DNA of 64,000 nt from Spirochaetes bacterium GWF1_51_8 (GTDB lineage Bacteria; Spirochaetota; Brevinematia; Brevinematales; GWF1-51-8). Made by a program: the position numbers and the translations under genes. Below, one piece after another: positions 51,702 through 60,806 of this stretch. Within the stretch, counting starts at the first letter, position 1. Each line of letters opens with the position of its first letter. The stretch lies in NCBI GenBank assembly GCA_001829415.1, contig MIBE01000003.1, positions 3,765 to 67,764 on the forward strand. The letters run 5' to 3'. A model generated the notes under the pieces. It was not told where the DNA came from, ran no database searches, and saw only the letters and a list, made by a program, of their open reading frames with translations.

Positions 51702-53801
51702 ATGTCGAGTTCATTCCGGCTGATTTTTGACGCAATTAGTTCGAAGGAACGGGAAGACCTGAATTTCTGGATTCCCGAGCGATGGATCACGGCAAAGGAA
51801 GTGAAGGTGCTCGAACGGAAGGGCACGAACGCCAAGGTCGAGCCGTGCGCGTACCTGACAGCCCAGTTCAAGCAGATCGAAAAGCTATATAAAGAAGATA
51901 CGGACTACCGCAAGGCCCTTTCCTCGACGATGGGCTATAAGATGGACAAGGGCAAGGTTGTCGATAACGGTGTCAAGCGGATGCCCGGCGACTGGCTGAG
52001 CGGATCGAATATCTACGGGATGTATGTCCGCAACTTTACGGCGTTCGACCACGATCAGGACGGCGTCCTCGGCGGTTCGAAGAAGAACATCACCCTGAAT
52101 CAGCAGGGCGTGAAGGAAACCGGCACCTTCCTAAAATCGATGGCGCTCCTTCCGTATATCAAGTCCTTCGGGTTCGATACCGTCTATCTCCTGCCGATCA
52201 GCCAGACCGGCACGGCGTACAGGAAGGGCGAGCTCGGTTCGCCTTACGGGATGAGAAACAACTTTAAGATCGATACAATGTTTCACGACCCGATGGTGGA
52301 CGAATACGGCCCCGATGTCGAGTTCCGCGCGTTTGTGGAAGCGGCGCATATCCTCGGGATGCGCGTGATGCTGGACTTTGTCCCGCGCACCGCCGCCCGC
52401 GACTCGGACTTCATCAAGGAGCATCCGGACTGGTTCTACTGGATTCTCCGCGATGCCGATAAGAACTACCATTCGCCCGAGTTCACCCGCGACGAACTCC
52501 ACGAAATCCACCGCCGCGTCGACCATTGGCATGACACCAAAGAGAAGCATATGATACCGCCGCACCAGGACTATGTCAGCCTGTTTACCGAACCGCCTCA
52601 GCCCGAGACAATCGAGTATGTCAGCCCGGAAGCGGGATATGTCGGCAAGGTGGGCGGGAAGGAAGTGGTCGTACCGGGCGCGTTCGCGGACTGGCCGCCG
52701 GACGATATCCAGCCGCCGTGGACCGATGTCACCTATTATAAGCTTTACGAAGACCCCGGTTTCAACTATGTCGCATATAACACGATCCGGATGTACGACA
52801 GCCGTATCGCGAAAAAGAATAAAGCGCTCTGGGATACTATCGCGAACTTCATCCCGTTCTTTCAGGAAGAGTTCGGTATCGACGGCGCGAGAATCGATAT
52901 GGGCCATGCCCTTCCTCACGAGCTCGAGCATATTATTATCGAAGAAGCCCGCGATATCGATCCCGACTTCGGATTCCTCGCCGAGGACTTCAATGTCTGG
53001 GCGAGAGCGCGTGAAAAGGGCTACAACATGGTTATGGGCAACTCATGGTATACCTTCCCGAGGACGATGGCTCCGTCGGAGAACGGCGACAGCCTTGCGA
53101 AGCATTTTATCAAGGAACTGCCGAAATATCCCAATCCGGTCTGGGGAAGCCCCGAGACCGGGGACACCCCGCGCGCGGCGGCGAGAAAGGGAGGGATCAA
53201 GTTCTCGAAGGCGATCTGGACGATCCTGAACTGCCTGCCGAATATGGTGCCGTTCTGCTTCTCCGGCTTCGAGCTCGGCGATCACAAGCCAAACAACCTC
53301 GGCCTCGATTTTACGCCCGAAGAGATCAAGGTGCTCGGCCAGAAACCCCTCGCATTCTTCGACCGCGCCGACCTGTCATGGGACTCGCCGTTCGCCGACG
53401 AAATGGTCGCGCATGTGAAGAAGATCAACGAGTTCCGCGCCGAAAACAAAGGAAATATCCTGCATCTCGATAACTTCAAATGGGTCGAGAACGAGACGAA
53501 CGGCAAACCGTTCATGTCGCCGGAAAACCCGACGATCTCGTTTATCCGCTTTTTTGAAGAGAACATGCTCACTATCTTGACATCCGGCATGTTCGGTGAA
53601 ATCCTCTTCCCTATCGAAGTAGAGCGGGATTTCCTCGTGGTCGGGAATATGGACTTCGAGAACGAAGTGATCTCGACCGTCTCCATCGGGTATGACGAAC
53701 CGTTCGCGAATATATTCACGGGCGAAAAGTATAGAGCCGTCGACGGCAAAATGAACCTGCGCCTGAAACCGGGCGAAGTGATCCTCGCGGTCCGGGAATA
53801 G
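51702..53801 (+). CDS. GH13 alpha-amylase-family glycoside hydrolase/transferase
   Basis: FDTVYLLPISQTG, MRVMLDFVPRTAARDSDFIKEHPDWFYW, FGIDGARIDMGHALP, FLAEDFNV. Confidence 0.88.
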   Translation: MSSSFRLIFDAISSKEREDLNFWIPERWITAKEVKVLERKGTNAKVEPCAYLTAQFKQIEKLYKEDTDYRKALSSTMGYKMDKGKVVDNGVKRMPGDWLSGSNIYGMYVRNFTAFDHDQDGVLGGSKKNITLNQQGVKETGTFLKSMALLPYIKSFGFDTVYLLPISQTGTAYRKGELGSPYGMRNNFKIDTMFHDPMVDEYGPDVEFRAFVEAAHILGMRVMLDFVPRTAARDSDFIKEHPDWFYWILRDADKNYHSPEFTRDELHEIHRRVDHWHDTKEKHMIPPHQDYVSLFTEPPQPETIEYVSPEAGYVGKVGGKEVVVPGAFADWPPDDIQPPWTDVTYYKLYEDPGFNYVAYNTIRMYDSRIAKKNKALWDTIANFIPFFQEEFGIDGARIDMGHALPHELEHIIIEEARDIDPDFGFLAEDFNVWARAREKGYNMVMGNSWYTFPRTMAPSENGDSLAKHFIKELPKYPNPVWGSPETGDTPRAAARKGGIKFSKAIWTILNCLPNMVPFCFSGFELGDHKPNNLGLDFTPEEIKVLGQKPLAFFDRADLSWDSPFADEMVAHVKKINEFRAENKGNILHLDNFKWVENETNGKPFMSPENPTISFIRFFEENMLTILTSGMFGEILFPIEVERDFLVVGNMDFENEVISTVSIGYDEPFANIFTGEKYRAVDGKMNLRLKPGEVILAVRE

Positions 53802-53806
53802 TCGGG

Positions 53807-54421
53807 ATGTATTTTTCGGTTACGGGCCGTCTGCTCCATAAGGACGAGACTGTCGCGGTGATCGAAGCGGCCGGGGTGGGTTACGAGATCATGATCGGCC
53901 ATCCGGCGTACCAGGCATTGCCCGAGATCGGGATGGACGCGACGTTATATACTACGCTCATTGTCCGCGAGGACGCGATGATGCTGGTGGGATTTCCGTC
54001 GCCGGAAGACAAACGGTTTTACGAAAACCTGATATCCGTATCGGGAGTAGGCCCGAAAACGGGGCTGAAAATCCTGTCCGAGCTAACACCATTGCAGATA
54101 CGGAACGCAGTCATCGCCGAGGACACGTCAGTCCTCTCCAAAACCAAGGGCATCGGGCCCAAGCTCGCGTCGAGAATAGTCCTCGAATTGAAAGATAAAA
54201 TCCGCCACCTGATTGTCAACGAAGACACGTCCGGGAAAGACAACCTCGGGCGGAAACGTCTGGAAGTCCTGCTCGCGATGCGGGTGCTGGGCTACGCCGA
54301 TCAGGAAGTGAAGCCGTCCATCGATCAGGCGTTCCGTGATCCAGACATGTCCGGAAAGGACGTCGAGGAGATAATCAGGCATATACTGACCGGGCTGGTA
54401 CGCGGCGGAAAGAGGGAATAG
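53807..54421 (+). CDS. ruvA: Holliday junction branch migration protein RuvA
   Basis: MYFSVTGRLLHKDETVAVIEAAGVGYEI...LISVSGVGPKTGLKILSEL...TKGIGPKLASRIVLELKDKI. Confidence 0.94.
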   Translation: MYFSVTGRLLHKDETVAVIEAAGVGYEIMIGHPAYQALPEIGMDATLYTTLIVREDAMMLVGFPSPEDKRFYENLISVSGVGPKTGLKILSELTPLQIRNAVIAEDTSVLSKTKGIGPKLASRIVLELKDKIRHLIVNEDTSGKDNLGRKRLEVLLAMRVLGYADQEVKPSIDQAFRDPDMSGKDVEEIIRHILTGLVRGGKRE

Positions 54422-54437
54422 CCCGGGCACATCCGGG

Positions 54438-54626
54438 CTTGATGACGAACTCATTAAATTCATGATTTTTTTGTCACTGCGAGGAGCAGAGCGACAAAGC
54501 AGTCTGTTTAAATTTATACCCAGTAATTAAATAGATTGCTTCGGCTATGGTTCGGCATCCCGCCGTGGAAGGCGGGACAAGTGCTCACCATGACGCCTCA
54601 CAATGACAAAATGAGTTTGTCAACAT
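54438..54626 (+). repeat. Dispersed palindromic repeat R1
   Basis: ttttttgtcactgcgaggagcagagcgacaaagcagtctg...agattgcttcggctatggttcgg...cacaatgacaaaat; flanked by GCACATCCGGG / GCCCATCCGGG. Confidence 0.85.
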
Positions 54627-54648
54627 GCCCATCCGGGAGGGGCTTTCG

Positions 54649-55113
54649 ATGAGAATCGATCCGTTAGGTATAACCGAGAGAGGGAAGGGTAAAGGCGGGA
54701 AGCGTGTCGGGAATACCGGAATGTTTGCCGCGTCGTTAAACACGAGCGAGAGCGAACTCGAACGATTGATGGTAACAGGCGAAGAATCGATCGAGGGCGG
54801 CGATATTTTTAAAATAGCCGAAGACATCACGAAGCTCGGCGACACTCTCGGACGCGAACCCACCCCGGAGAACTTCACCAAATACAAGCGTCAAATCACA
54901 CGGTTTGTTCATATGCTGAGCGACAATTTCGAGATCAAGGACACATCGTCCCGGTCGGGATTCCGAAAGATCAATCTCTATAAATCCGTCGAGATCATCG
55001 ACCAGAACCTTGCGCGCCTCGCGGAAATCGTCCTTTCGCATGAGACGAACCGCCTCGAGGCGATGAAGCTCATCGAGGGCATTAAAGGTCTGATCGTCAA
55101 CCTGCTTTTATAA
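54649..55113 (+). CDS. DUF327 (YaaR-like) family protein
   Basis: Pattern MRIDPLGITERGK...LGREPTPENFTKYKRQITRFVHMLSDNFEIKD...INLYKSVEIIDQNLARLAEIVLSHE. Confidence 0.75.
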   Translation: MRIDPLGITERGKGKGGKRVGNTGMFAASLNTSESELERLMVTGEESIEGGDIFKIAEDITKLGDTLGREPTPENFTKYKRQITRFVHMLSDNFEIKDTSSRSGFRKINLYKSVEIIDQNLARLAEIVLSHETNRLEAMKLIEGIKGLIVNLLL

Positions 55114-55269
55114 GGGCAGTTGCAAAAACTATAAACAATCTTAATATTGAGCATTGTTATTTAATTAAACACGCCGAATGGTCATTTCCTTATATTAGTC
55201 ATCTGAAATGACCACAAGTGGACGCTACCTTGCCGCAGGAATACGGCGGTTATTAAAAGCGCCCATAAA
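55107..55269 (+). repeat. Dispersed repeat R2, copy c
   Basis: ttataagggcagttgcaaaaact...gccgaatggtcatttcctt...ggttattaaaagcgcccataaat; inner perfect arms ggtcatttc/gaaatgacc. Confidence 0.65.
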
Positions 55270-58200
55270 TTCATCCACTATCGCTTCGATGTTTTCCGCG
55301 AGCTTCTTTTCTGTCAACGCCGGGTCGTATTCCGCCGGGATCGAAGTCCCGTTCTCGATATCGTAGAGCAGGAGTTCGTCCGCCGGGTAGCCCATTTTCC
55401 CGAGGAGAAGGGCGTAGTATCCGAGCTGGCGGGAATAACGGCGCGTGTCGGTCACCGACAGTTTGTAGTCGATCAGTACGCCGCGTCCGCCCGAACGGAT
55501 GAAGCAGTCCGCCGTGCCCTTCACAAGCGGGGTGTAGCGGGTGTGCGCGAACGGGTAGTTGAATTCCCATTCGTGGCGGATCCATTCCGGCGCCGTGAAG
55601 TAATGTTTGTACAGCTCCGAACCGAAGTATATTCCCGCGAGGCGGAGCAGTTCTTCGCGCGTCCGTTTGTCCTCGAAACCCATTTCCTCGCCGGTCGCGT
55701 CGATGTAGGCAGTGTAGTCCGACGGCTTCGCGAACTGAAAAACCCCGTGCATGAACGTCCCGATTTCAGCGCGTCCGGCCGCAGTCACTATCTCGCCCTC
55801 TTCGATCTCGAGACTGTCGATCATGTCGCCGATAGGGTAGGATTTGATAATATACTTCTGCTTGAACTCGGAGGCGGCGAATTCCATATCGAGGAGCTGG
55901 GAAATCGTGATGACCGCCGGGAGAAGGGGCGAGACGGGTTTCAGCGGCGATGAGAGAAGCCTGTCCGCCCAATCGTCCGCGAGGCGCGAAACGTCTCTTC
56001 TCACATTCAGCGCGAGGTCGCCCGACGAGAACTTTTCGATCAGGCTGTCGATGTCCGTCTCTTTATCCCGGATAAACTTTTCGAGTTCCGGACGGGTGCC
56101 GGTACGGAAGATTTCCGCCCACGCGTCGATCGTTCTCCGCCCGTCGTTCATAAAGCCGAGGTAGAAAAAGTCGTCGCACGCGCGTGTCAGCGCGACATAG
56201 GCGAGCCGAATCTGTTCGGCATGGTTCTTCGCATCGGAGCGTTCTTTGAGCTTCACGTAATTCCTATCGCGGGCGATCAGGTCGAATCCGATCTTCGGGC
56301 ATCCGGGCTCGTCGCCGGTAAGAATATCGACAGGCGGGTTGTATGCCGATGTCGCGATATAGATCACCGCCTTCGCCTGCAATCCCTTCATGCTGTGGAC
56401 TGTCATGATCCGGACGACGTCGCAGACCTCGCCGAACAGCTTCGGGAACGCAAGCTCGGGTTTATTTGTCTGGAGATAGTAGATGAACTGGGTGAGATTG
56501 TATATTTCGCCCGTCTTGATACTCTCGATGAAGTTGAGGAAGAGCATCACCGCCGTGGCGTGGGATTTGCCGTCGGGCAGGGAATAAAGGTATATCATAT
56601 ATCCGGTTTCGTCGACAATCCTCCGAACGAGCGAAGAAATGTCGAGCTTGCTCTTGATCTTCACAAGCGACTCGAAGAACAGGATGTCTTCTCCCCCGCG
56701 CGCGAGAAGGGCGTCGTAGAGCGAGGACTTTGCCTTACGGGCGTCGTTCCGCAGGCTGAGCAGGGTGCCGTCGTCGAGCCGGAAGAACGGCGACTTTAAC
56801 AGCGCCGCGAAATGGTAATCGCTCCCCGGACGGTCAAGCGCGCGCAGGTAGATCACGATATCGCGGATGACGTCGTCGTCGAGCAGATTCCGTTTATCCG
56901 CGAAGACGAACGGGATATTTTCCGGGAGCAGTTCGCGGAAGATGGGGATCAGCGTTTTCTGCGGGGTTGTCGTCTTATTGAGCAGGATGAGGATATCGCC
57001 CGGCTTATACTTCTTGTTCTCCACCAGCGCCCGCACAAGCCGCGCGGCGTTCCGGTAGTTGGTTTCCTGCGCCGGCTTGGTTTCCCTCCCGCCCTCGTGC
57101 GACGAACGTACAAAATAAAAATCGCCCGTTCCGGTCTTATCGCCGCCGGGAATCTGGGGCTGGTATTCGATCCCTCCGCTTGCCGGATTGTCGAACAGGT
57201 TCGAGAACACCGTGTTGATATTGTTCACGAGCGCCGGGACGGAACGGAAATTCTTGCGGAGATACTTGACCGAGTCCGGGCCGAAGCGCCGCGCAAAATC
57301 TTCCGCCGTCTCGCGGAACACCGCGACATTAGCGTTGCGGAAGCTGTAGATCGACTGTTTCGGATCGCCGACAATGAACGGGACGATTGTAGGGGCGCTT
57401 TTTCCGCCGAAGAGCAGGGCGTAGAATATCCGTTTCTGGATATCGCTTGTGTCCTGAAACTCGTCGATCAAAAAGTAGCGGACATTGCGGCGGACACATT
57501 CCGCGAGCGATACGCTCCGCGCGAGCACGCCGTCGAGCAATGTCTCGATATCCGAAAACAGCAGTTCCCGCCGTTCGAGCTTCAGCTTGAAATAGGTATC
57601 GTATATCTCCCGCAGGACAGGGAGGATGAACGCGAAAAGAATTTTATGGATTTCGAACGACAGCGCGAGAACGGCGTCACGGATAGAGTTCTGGATCGCG
57701 GTCTTATCGCTTTTCTCCGATTTGCTGGTCGGTTCATACTTTAGCCCGATTAGATGTTCGATTCTCGACGGGTCGGCGCCGGAAAGCCTGGCGAGAAGCG
57801 CGGTCACGCCCTGCGGGGGCTTTTTTTCGTCCGCGGCGAGCCGCCTGCATAAACCCAGTATTCCGTCAATATGCGCCCCGGTTTTACTTCTCACGAAATC
57901 CGGGAGATCGGCGATTTCGATTGACGCAAGCTTATCCGCGTACTCGAGATAGCCCGTTTCGCGGAGCCGCGTTTCGAACTCGCCGAAACCCCTGTCGTCG
58001 GCGGTCTTCCGGATCGTCGCGATGAAATCCATCGTCTCGTTGATCCCTATCAGCGAGACAAGCAGGGCGAACCGGCGGCTGTTCTCGCGCATCAGCTTCG
58101 TGACCGCCTGGTGCGCGGCCTCGATCCCGATAGGCAGGTTGGATTCGTTTTCGGCGAACGCCGATATCCGCACGGACGGGTCGATCTCGGCCTCGACCGG

Positions 58201-58656
58201 ATACTTTTTCAGAAGGCCGAAGCCGTAGGCGTGGATTGTCGAAATGGGCGCGTCGTTGAGCGCGTTGAGTAACGAGTCCTCTCCCGTGAGGATCGCGCCG
58301 GCCGCGCCTTCCGGGTCAGGAAGCGGGGTATCGGAATACCGGCTGAGGTAAACAAACATTTCGAGCAGGTATTCCTTATTCAAACACTCGGCGAGTTTTT
58401 TACGGATACGGTCTCTGATCTCGGCGGCGGCTTTTTTGGTATAGGTGATCGCGACTATCGAACGGACCGCTTCCCACGGGCTCAGACGTTCGAAGCCGAG
58501 CAGGTAAAAGAGGCACGCGAGGTAACGCTCGGTCAGCATCGTCGTCTTGCCGCTTCCCGCCGAAGCTTCCAGCATGAGGGGTCGGTTGATCGCGTAAACG
58601 ATGCTCTCGTCGTCGAGCGTGATAAAAAGTGATTTCGGTTTATTATCAGGACTCAT
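55225..58656 (-). CDS. UvrD/REP-type helicase-nuclease (AddA/RecB-like)
   Basis: EASAGSGKTTMLTERYLA, YFLIDEFQDTSDIQ, VGDPKQSIYSFRNA; C-terminal GTADCFIRSGGRGVLIDYKLS...QLGYYA nuclease motif. Confidence 0.9.
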   Translation of the reverse strand: MSPDNKPKSLFITLDDESIVYAINRPLMLEASAGSGKTTMLTERYLACLFYLLGFERLSPWEAVRSIVAITYTKKAAAEIRDRIRKKLAECLNKEYLLEMFVYLSRYSDTPLPDPEGAAGAILTGEDSLLNALNDAPISTIHAYGFGLLKKYPVEAEIDPSVRISAFAENESNLPIGIEAAHQAVTKLMRENSRRFALLVSLIGINETMDFIATIRKTADDRGFGEFETRLRETGYLEYADKLASIEIADLPDFVRSKTGAHIDGILGLCRRLAADEKKPPQGVTALLARLSGADPSRIEHLIGLKYEPTSKSEKSDKTAIQNSIRDAVLALSFEIHKILFAFILPVLREIYDTYFKLKLERRELLFSDIETLLDGVLARSVSLAECVRRNVRYFLIDEFQDTSDIQKRIFYALLFGGKSAPTIVPFIVGDPKQSIYSFRNANVAVFRETAEDFARRFGPDSVKYLRKNFRSVPALVNNINTVFSNLFDNPASGGIEYQPQIPGGDKTGTGDFYFVRSSHEGGRETKPAQETNYRNAARLVRALVENKKYKPGDILILLNKTTTPQKTLIPIFRELLPENIPFVFADKRNLLDDDVIRDIVIYLRALDRPGSDYHFAALLKSPFFRLDDGTLLSLRNDARKAKSSLYDALLARGGEDILFFESLVKIKSKLDISSLVRRIVDETGYMIYLYSLPDGKSHATAVMLFLNFIESIKTGEIYNLTQFIYYLQTNKPELAFPKLFGEVCDVVRIMTVHSMKGLQAKAVIYIATSAYNPPVDILTGDEPGCPKIGFDLIARDRNYVKLKERSDAKNHAEQIRLAYVALTRACDDFFYLGFMNDGRRTIDAWAEIFRTGTRPELEKFIRDKETDIDSLIEKFSSGDLALNVRRDVSRLADDWADRLLSSPLKPVSPLLPAVITISQLLDMEFAASEFKQKYIIKSYPIGDMIDSLEIEEGEIVTAAGRAEIGTFMHGVFQFAKPSDYTAYIDATGEEMGFEDKRTREELLRLAGIYFGSELYKHYFTAPEWIRHEWEFNYPFAHTRYTPLVKGTADCFIRSGGRGVLIDYKLSVTDTRRYSRQLGYYALLLGKMGYPADELLLYDIENGTSIPAEYDPALTEKKLAENIEAIVDEFMGAFNNRRIPAAR

Positions 58657-58707
58657 AGGGTTATTTTAAAAGCGGCGGGCGGAAAAAACAAGTTCGCGCG
58701 GGAGATA

Positions 58708-58737
58708 AAAAAAGGCCCCGCATTCAGCGCGGGGCCG
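58708..58737 (-). terminator. Rho-independent terminator of the 58753-59607 gene
   Basis: On minus strand ggccccgcgctgaatgcggggccttttttt. Confidence 0.85.
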
Positions 58738-58752
58738 ATGTATGAATGATCT

Positions 58753-59607
58753 TTATGCTTCGGTGTAAGTACCCAACGCGATGTTGATATTGTAAACTTT
58801 TCCGGCAACGGTCAGAACAGCGGTAGATGTACCGTTAAACACGATAGTGAATGTAACGGTTTTCGAACCCTGCTTTACATAGCCGTTGACAGTACCCGAG
58901 GGTATTCCGCCGAATTCGGTGGAAGTCAGGTTATCATAGTCATAGTAAAGAGTAATCGCTTCGCCGATATCCGCACCGGTGATCGTGTAGGCGATCGAGC
59001 CGTCGACAACCAGCGAAGAACCGCCGCCGAAATACTTGAACGGATTTTCAAGATTGTCGCCGAACTGCCCTGTCATGGAGAAGGTTTTATTGTCCTTATC
59101 GGTTACGTTCATCGAGATCGAACCGAACATCCCTATCCCGAACGCGTTCAAATACGCGCCGTCCAGATATGATTCATTTGTAATATAAATTTGCGTCCAA
59201 GACGGAGAATTGGTCGAATAGAAAAGTGTGGTCAGGTCGGTATCCATACCTAAACTGCCGTTGCCGGTACCGAGATTGATCGAGAACGAAAATCTCATGC
59301 GGACATTGCCGCCGACATATGTATTCGTCCATGTGGTGCTGGTCATCGTAATACCGCTAAATTCTTCAGAAACCGTGATGCTGCCGTCGAGATTTGTAAC
59401 AGTTCCGAGGGGGGTAAAGCCCATTGTCTTATAGATCGACATCATACTCTTAAACGCGACGGGGTTGACTACTCCGGCCGACTGCGAGTTAGCGTTCGCG
59501 GTGGACGCAACATACTTCGCGACATTATCGTTCGACAACGCGTCGGAACAAGCCGTCAAATAACTGATCGCCAAAACCGCGGCAAACACCGCCAATACTT
59601 TTTTCAT
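58753..59607 (-). CDS. Hypothetical lipoprotein
   Basis: MKKVLAVFAAVLAISYLTACSDA lipobox; beta-rich remainder; RBS aggaggc. Confidence 0.8.
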   Translation of the reverse strand: MKKVLAVFAAVLAISYLTACSDALSNDNVAKYVASTANANSQSAGVVNPVAFKSMMSIYKTMGFTPLGTVTNLDGSITVSEEFSGITMTSTTWTNTYVGGNVRMRFSFSINLGTGNGSLGMDTDLTTLFYSTNSPSWTQIYITNESYLDGAYLNAFGIGMFGSISMNVTDKDNKTFSMTGQFGDNLENPFKYFGGGSSLVVDGSIAYTITGADIGEAITLYYDYDNLTSTEFGGIPSGTVNGYVKQGSKTVTFTIVFNGTSTAVLTVAGKVYNINIALGTYTEA

Positions 59608-59747
59608 AATATGCCTCCTGATTTCTATCCAAGTTGGAATCTTTAAAATAATATAACACGGACAGGGCGGAATTTCAAGTAAAAAGCGTCACATTTCTCC
59701 AGCACGGAACTCCCGCGGGAAGAGTGTAGAGTCAGAATAACCCGGTT

Positions 59748-60695
59748 CTACGCGGACGGAGTCTCGCCCGGGTTATTTTTGTTGAACTCGCGCAGGAGAA
59801 TCAGGTTCTCCATCTTCAGCTTGAAGTTATTGACGAGAATGTTCATCTTCTCGAGGTCGACCATATTGAATATCCCGTTCTCGCCCTCCTTTTCGGTCAG
59901 GTTCAGCACGCCGATACAGTTATCCTGGAGGAAGAGGCGGATCGGGAAAATGATAAACGATTTACTGCGGTACTGCGGTTTGTTTTTACGGCCGAGCTGG
60001 GGATGGGTTTCGACATTGGTGACGAAGATACGCTTGCCGGAAGTGAACGCGTATCCCGCGAAGCCGTCCTCGGCTTTGATCTCGATAGGGTCGGCGGTCT
60101 CGAAACCGATGCCGCGCACCATTTTCAGGTTTTTCTTCTCGGGGTTGTGAAGGAATAGCGAGACGCGTTTCGCGCCGGTAGTCTGGGAAGCGGTCTCCAC
60201 GAGAGAATTCAGGAGGTCGGGAAAGTTTTCCGTGCCGAGAAGCTGTATTTGTCCGGCGAGAACTTTCATTAACGTCTCTTCGCCGTCGGTTTCCCCGCCC
60301 GGTGCGCGGTTCTCCATCTTGTTGGAGTTTTCCCATATCCGGTCGATTACGTTCAGGCGGGAGGAGAGCAGGTGACGGATCGATTCGAGGTTGGCCATGA
60401 CGTCGATATTGCTCGCATCGTTTCCGGTAACTGAGAACTGGTCGAGCTGGGGCGACTCAGGCTTCGCTTCCGCTTTTACTTGCGGACGCAGGGAGAACAT
60501 GCTGAAATAGAGAATGAGCGTCAACGATGCGATCGCGAACAGGGCGAACAGGACGGTTTTGATCTCGAAGAGCACGAACTGGCTGTACTCACTGCCAACC
60601 GGCAAGAGCAGGAATTCCTTATAGAGAAGATAAACCCATAATCCGGCTATTCCGATCACCAAAACGCTCAAGATTATCCTGAATACTTTGCTCAT
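59748..60695 (-). CDS. Membrane-anchored GAF-domain protein
   Basis: Two TM helices, then GAF-like LLNSLVETASQTTGAKRVSLFLHNPEKKNLKMVRGIGFE...GFAGYAFTSGKRIFVTNVE. Start moved to the RBS-preceded ATG. Confidence 0.8.
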   Translation of the reverse strand: MSKVFRIILSVLVIGIAGLWVYLLYKEFLLLPVGSEYSQFVLFEIKTVLFALFAIASLTLILYFSMFSLRPQVKAEAKPESPQLDQFSVTGNDASNIDVMANLESIRHLLSSRLNVIDRIWENSNKMENRAPGGETDGEETLMKVLAGQIQLLGTENFPDLLNSLVETASQTTGAKRVSLFLHNPEKKNLKMVRGIGFETADPIEIKAEDGFAGYAFTSGKRIFVTNVETHPQLGRKNKPQYRSKSFIIFPIRLFLQDNCIGVLNLTEKEGENGIFNMVDLEKMNILVNNFKLKMENLILLREFNKNNPGETPSA

Positions 60696-60806
60696 GTCAT
60701 CCTCCGATACTTCCGGGCGGTTTAAAAATACATCTATCAATTTCAGCTTTTCAGGCTGTCTGTTCGACAGATTAGCCCAATGGGCATGATAAAAAGTACC
60801 CTTCGC

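Noticed and set aside
55225-58656. Complete AddAB or a phage-defence helicase-nuclease system
   Set aside because: Only the AddA/RecB-like gene is present; no AddB or defence partner is visible nearby, and housekeeping repair is the simpler reading.
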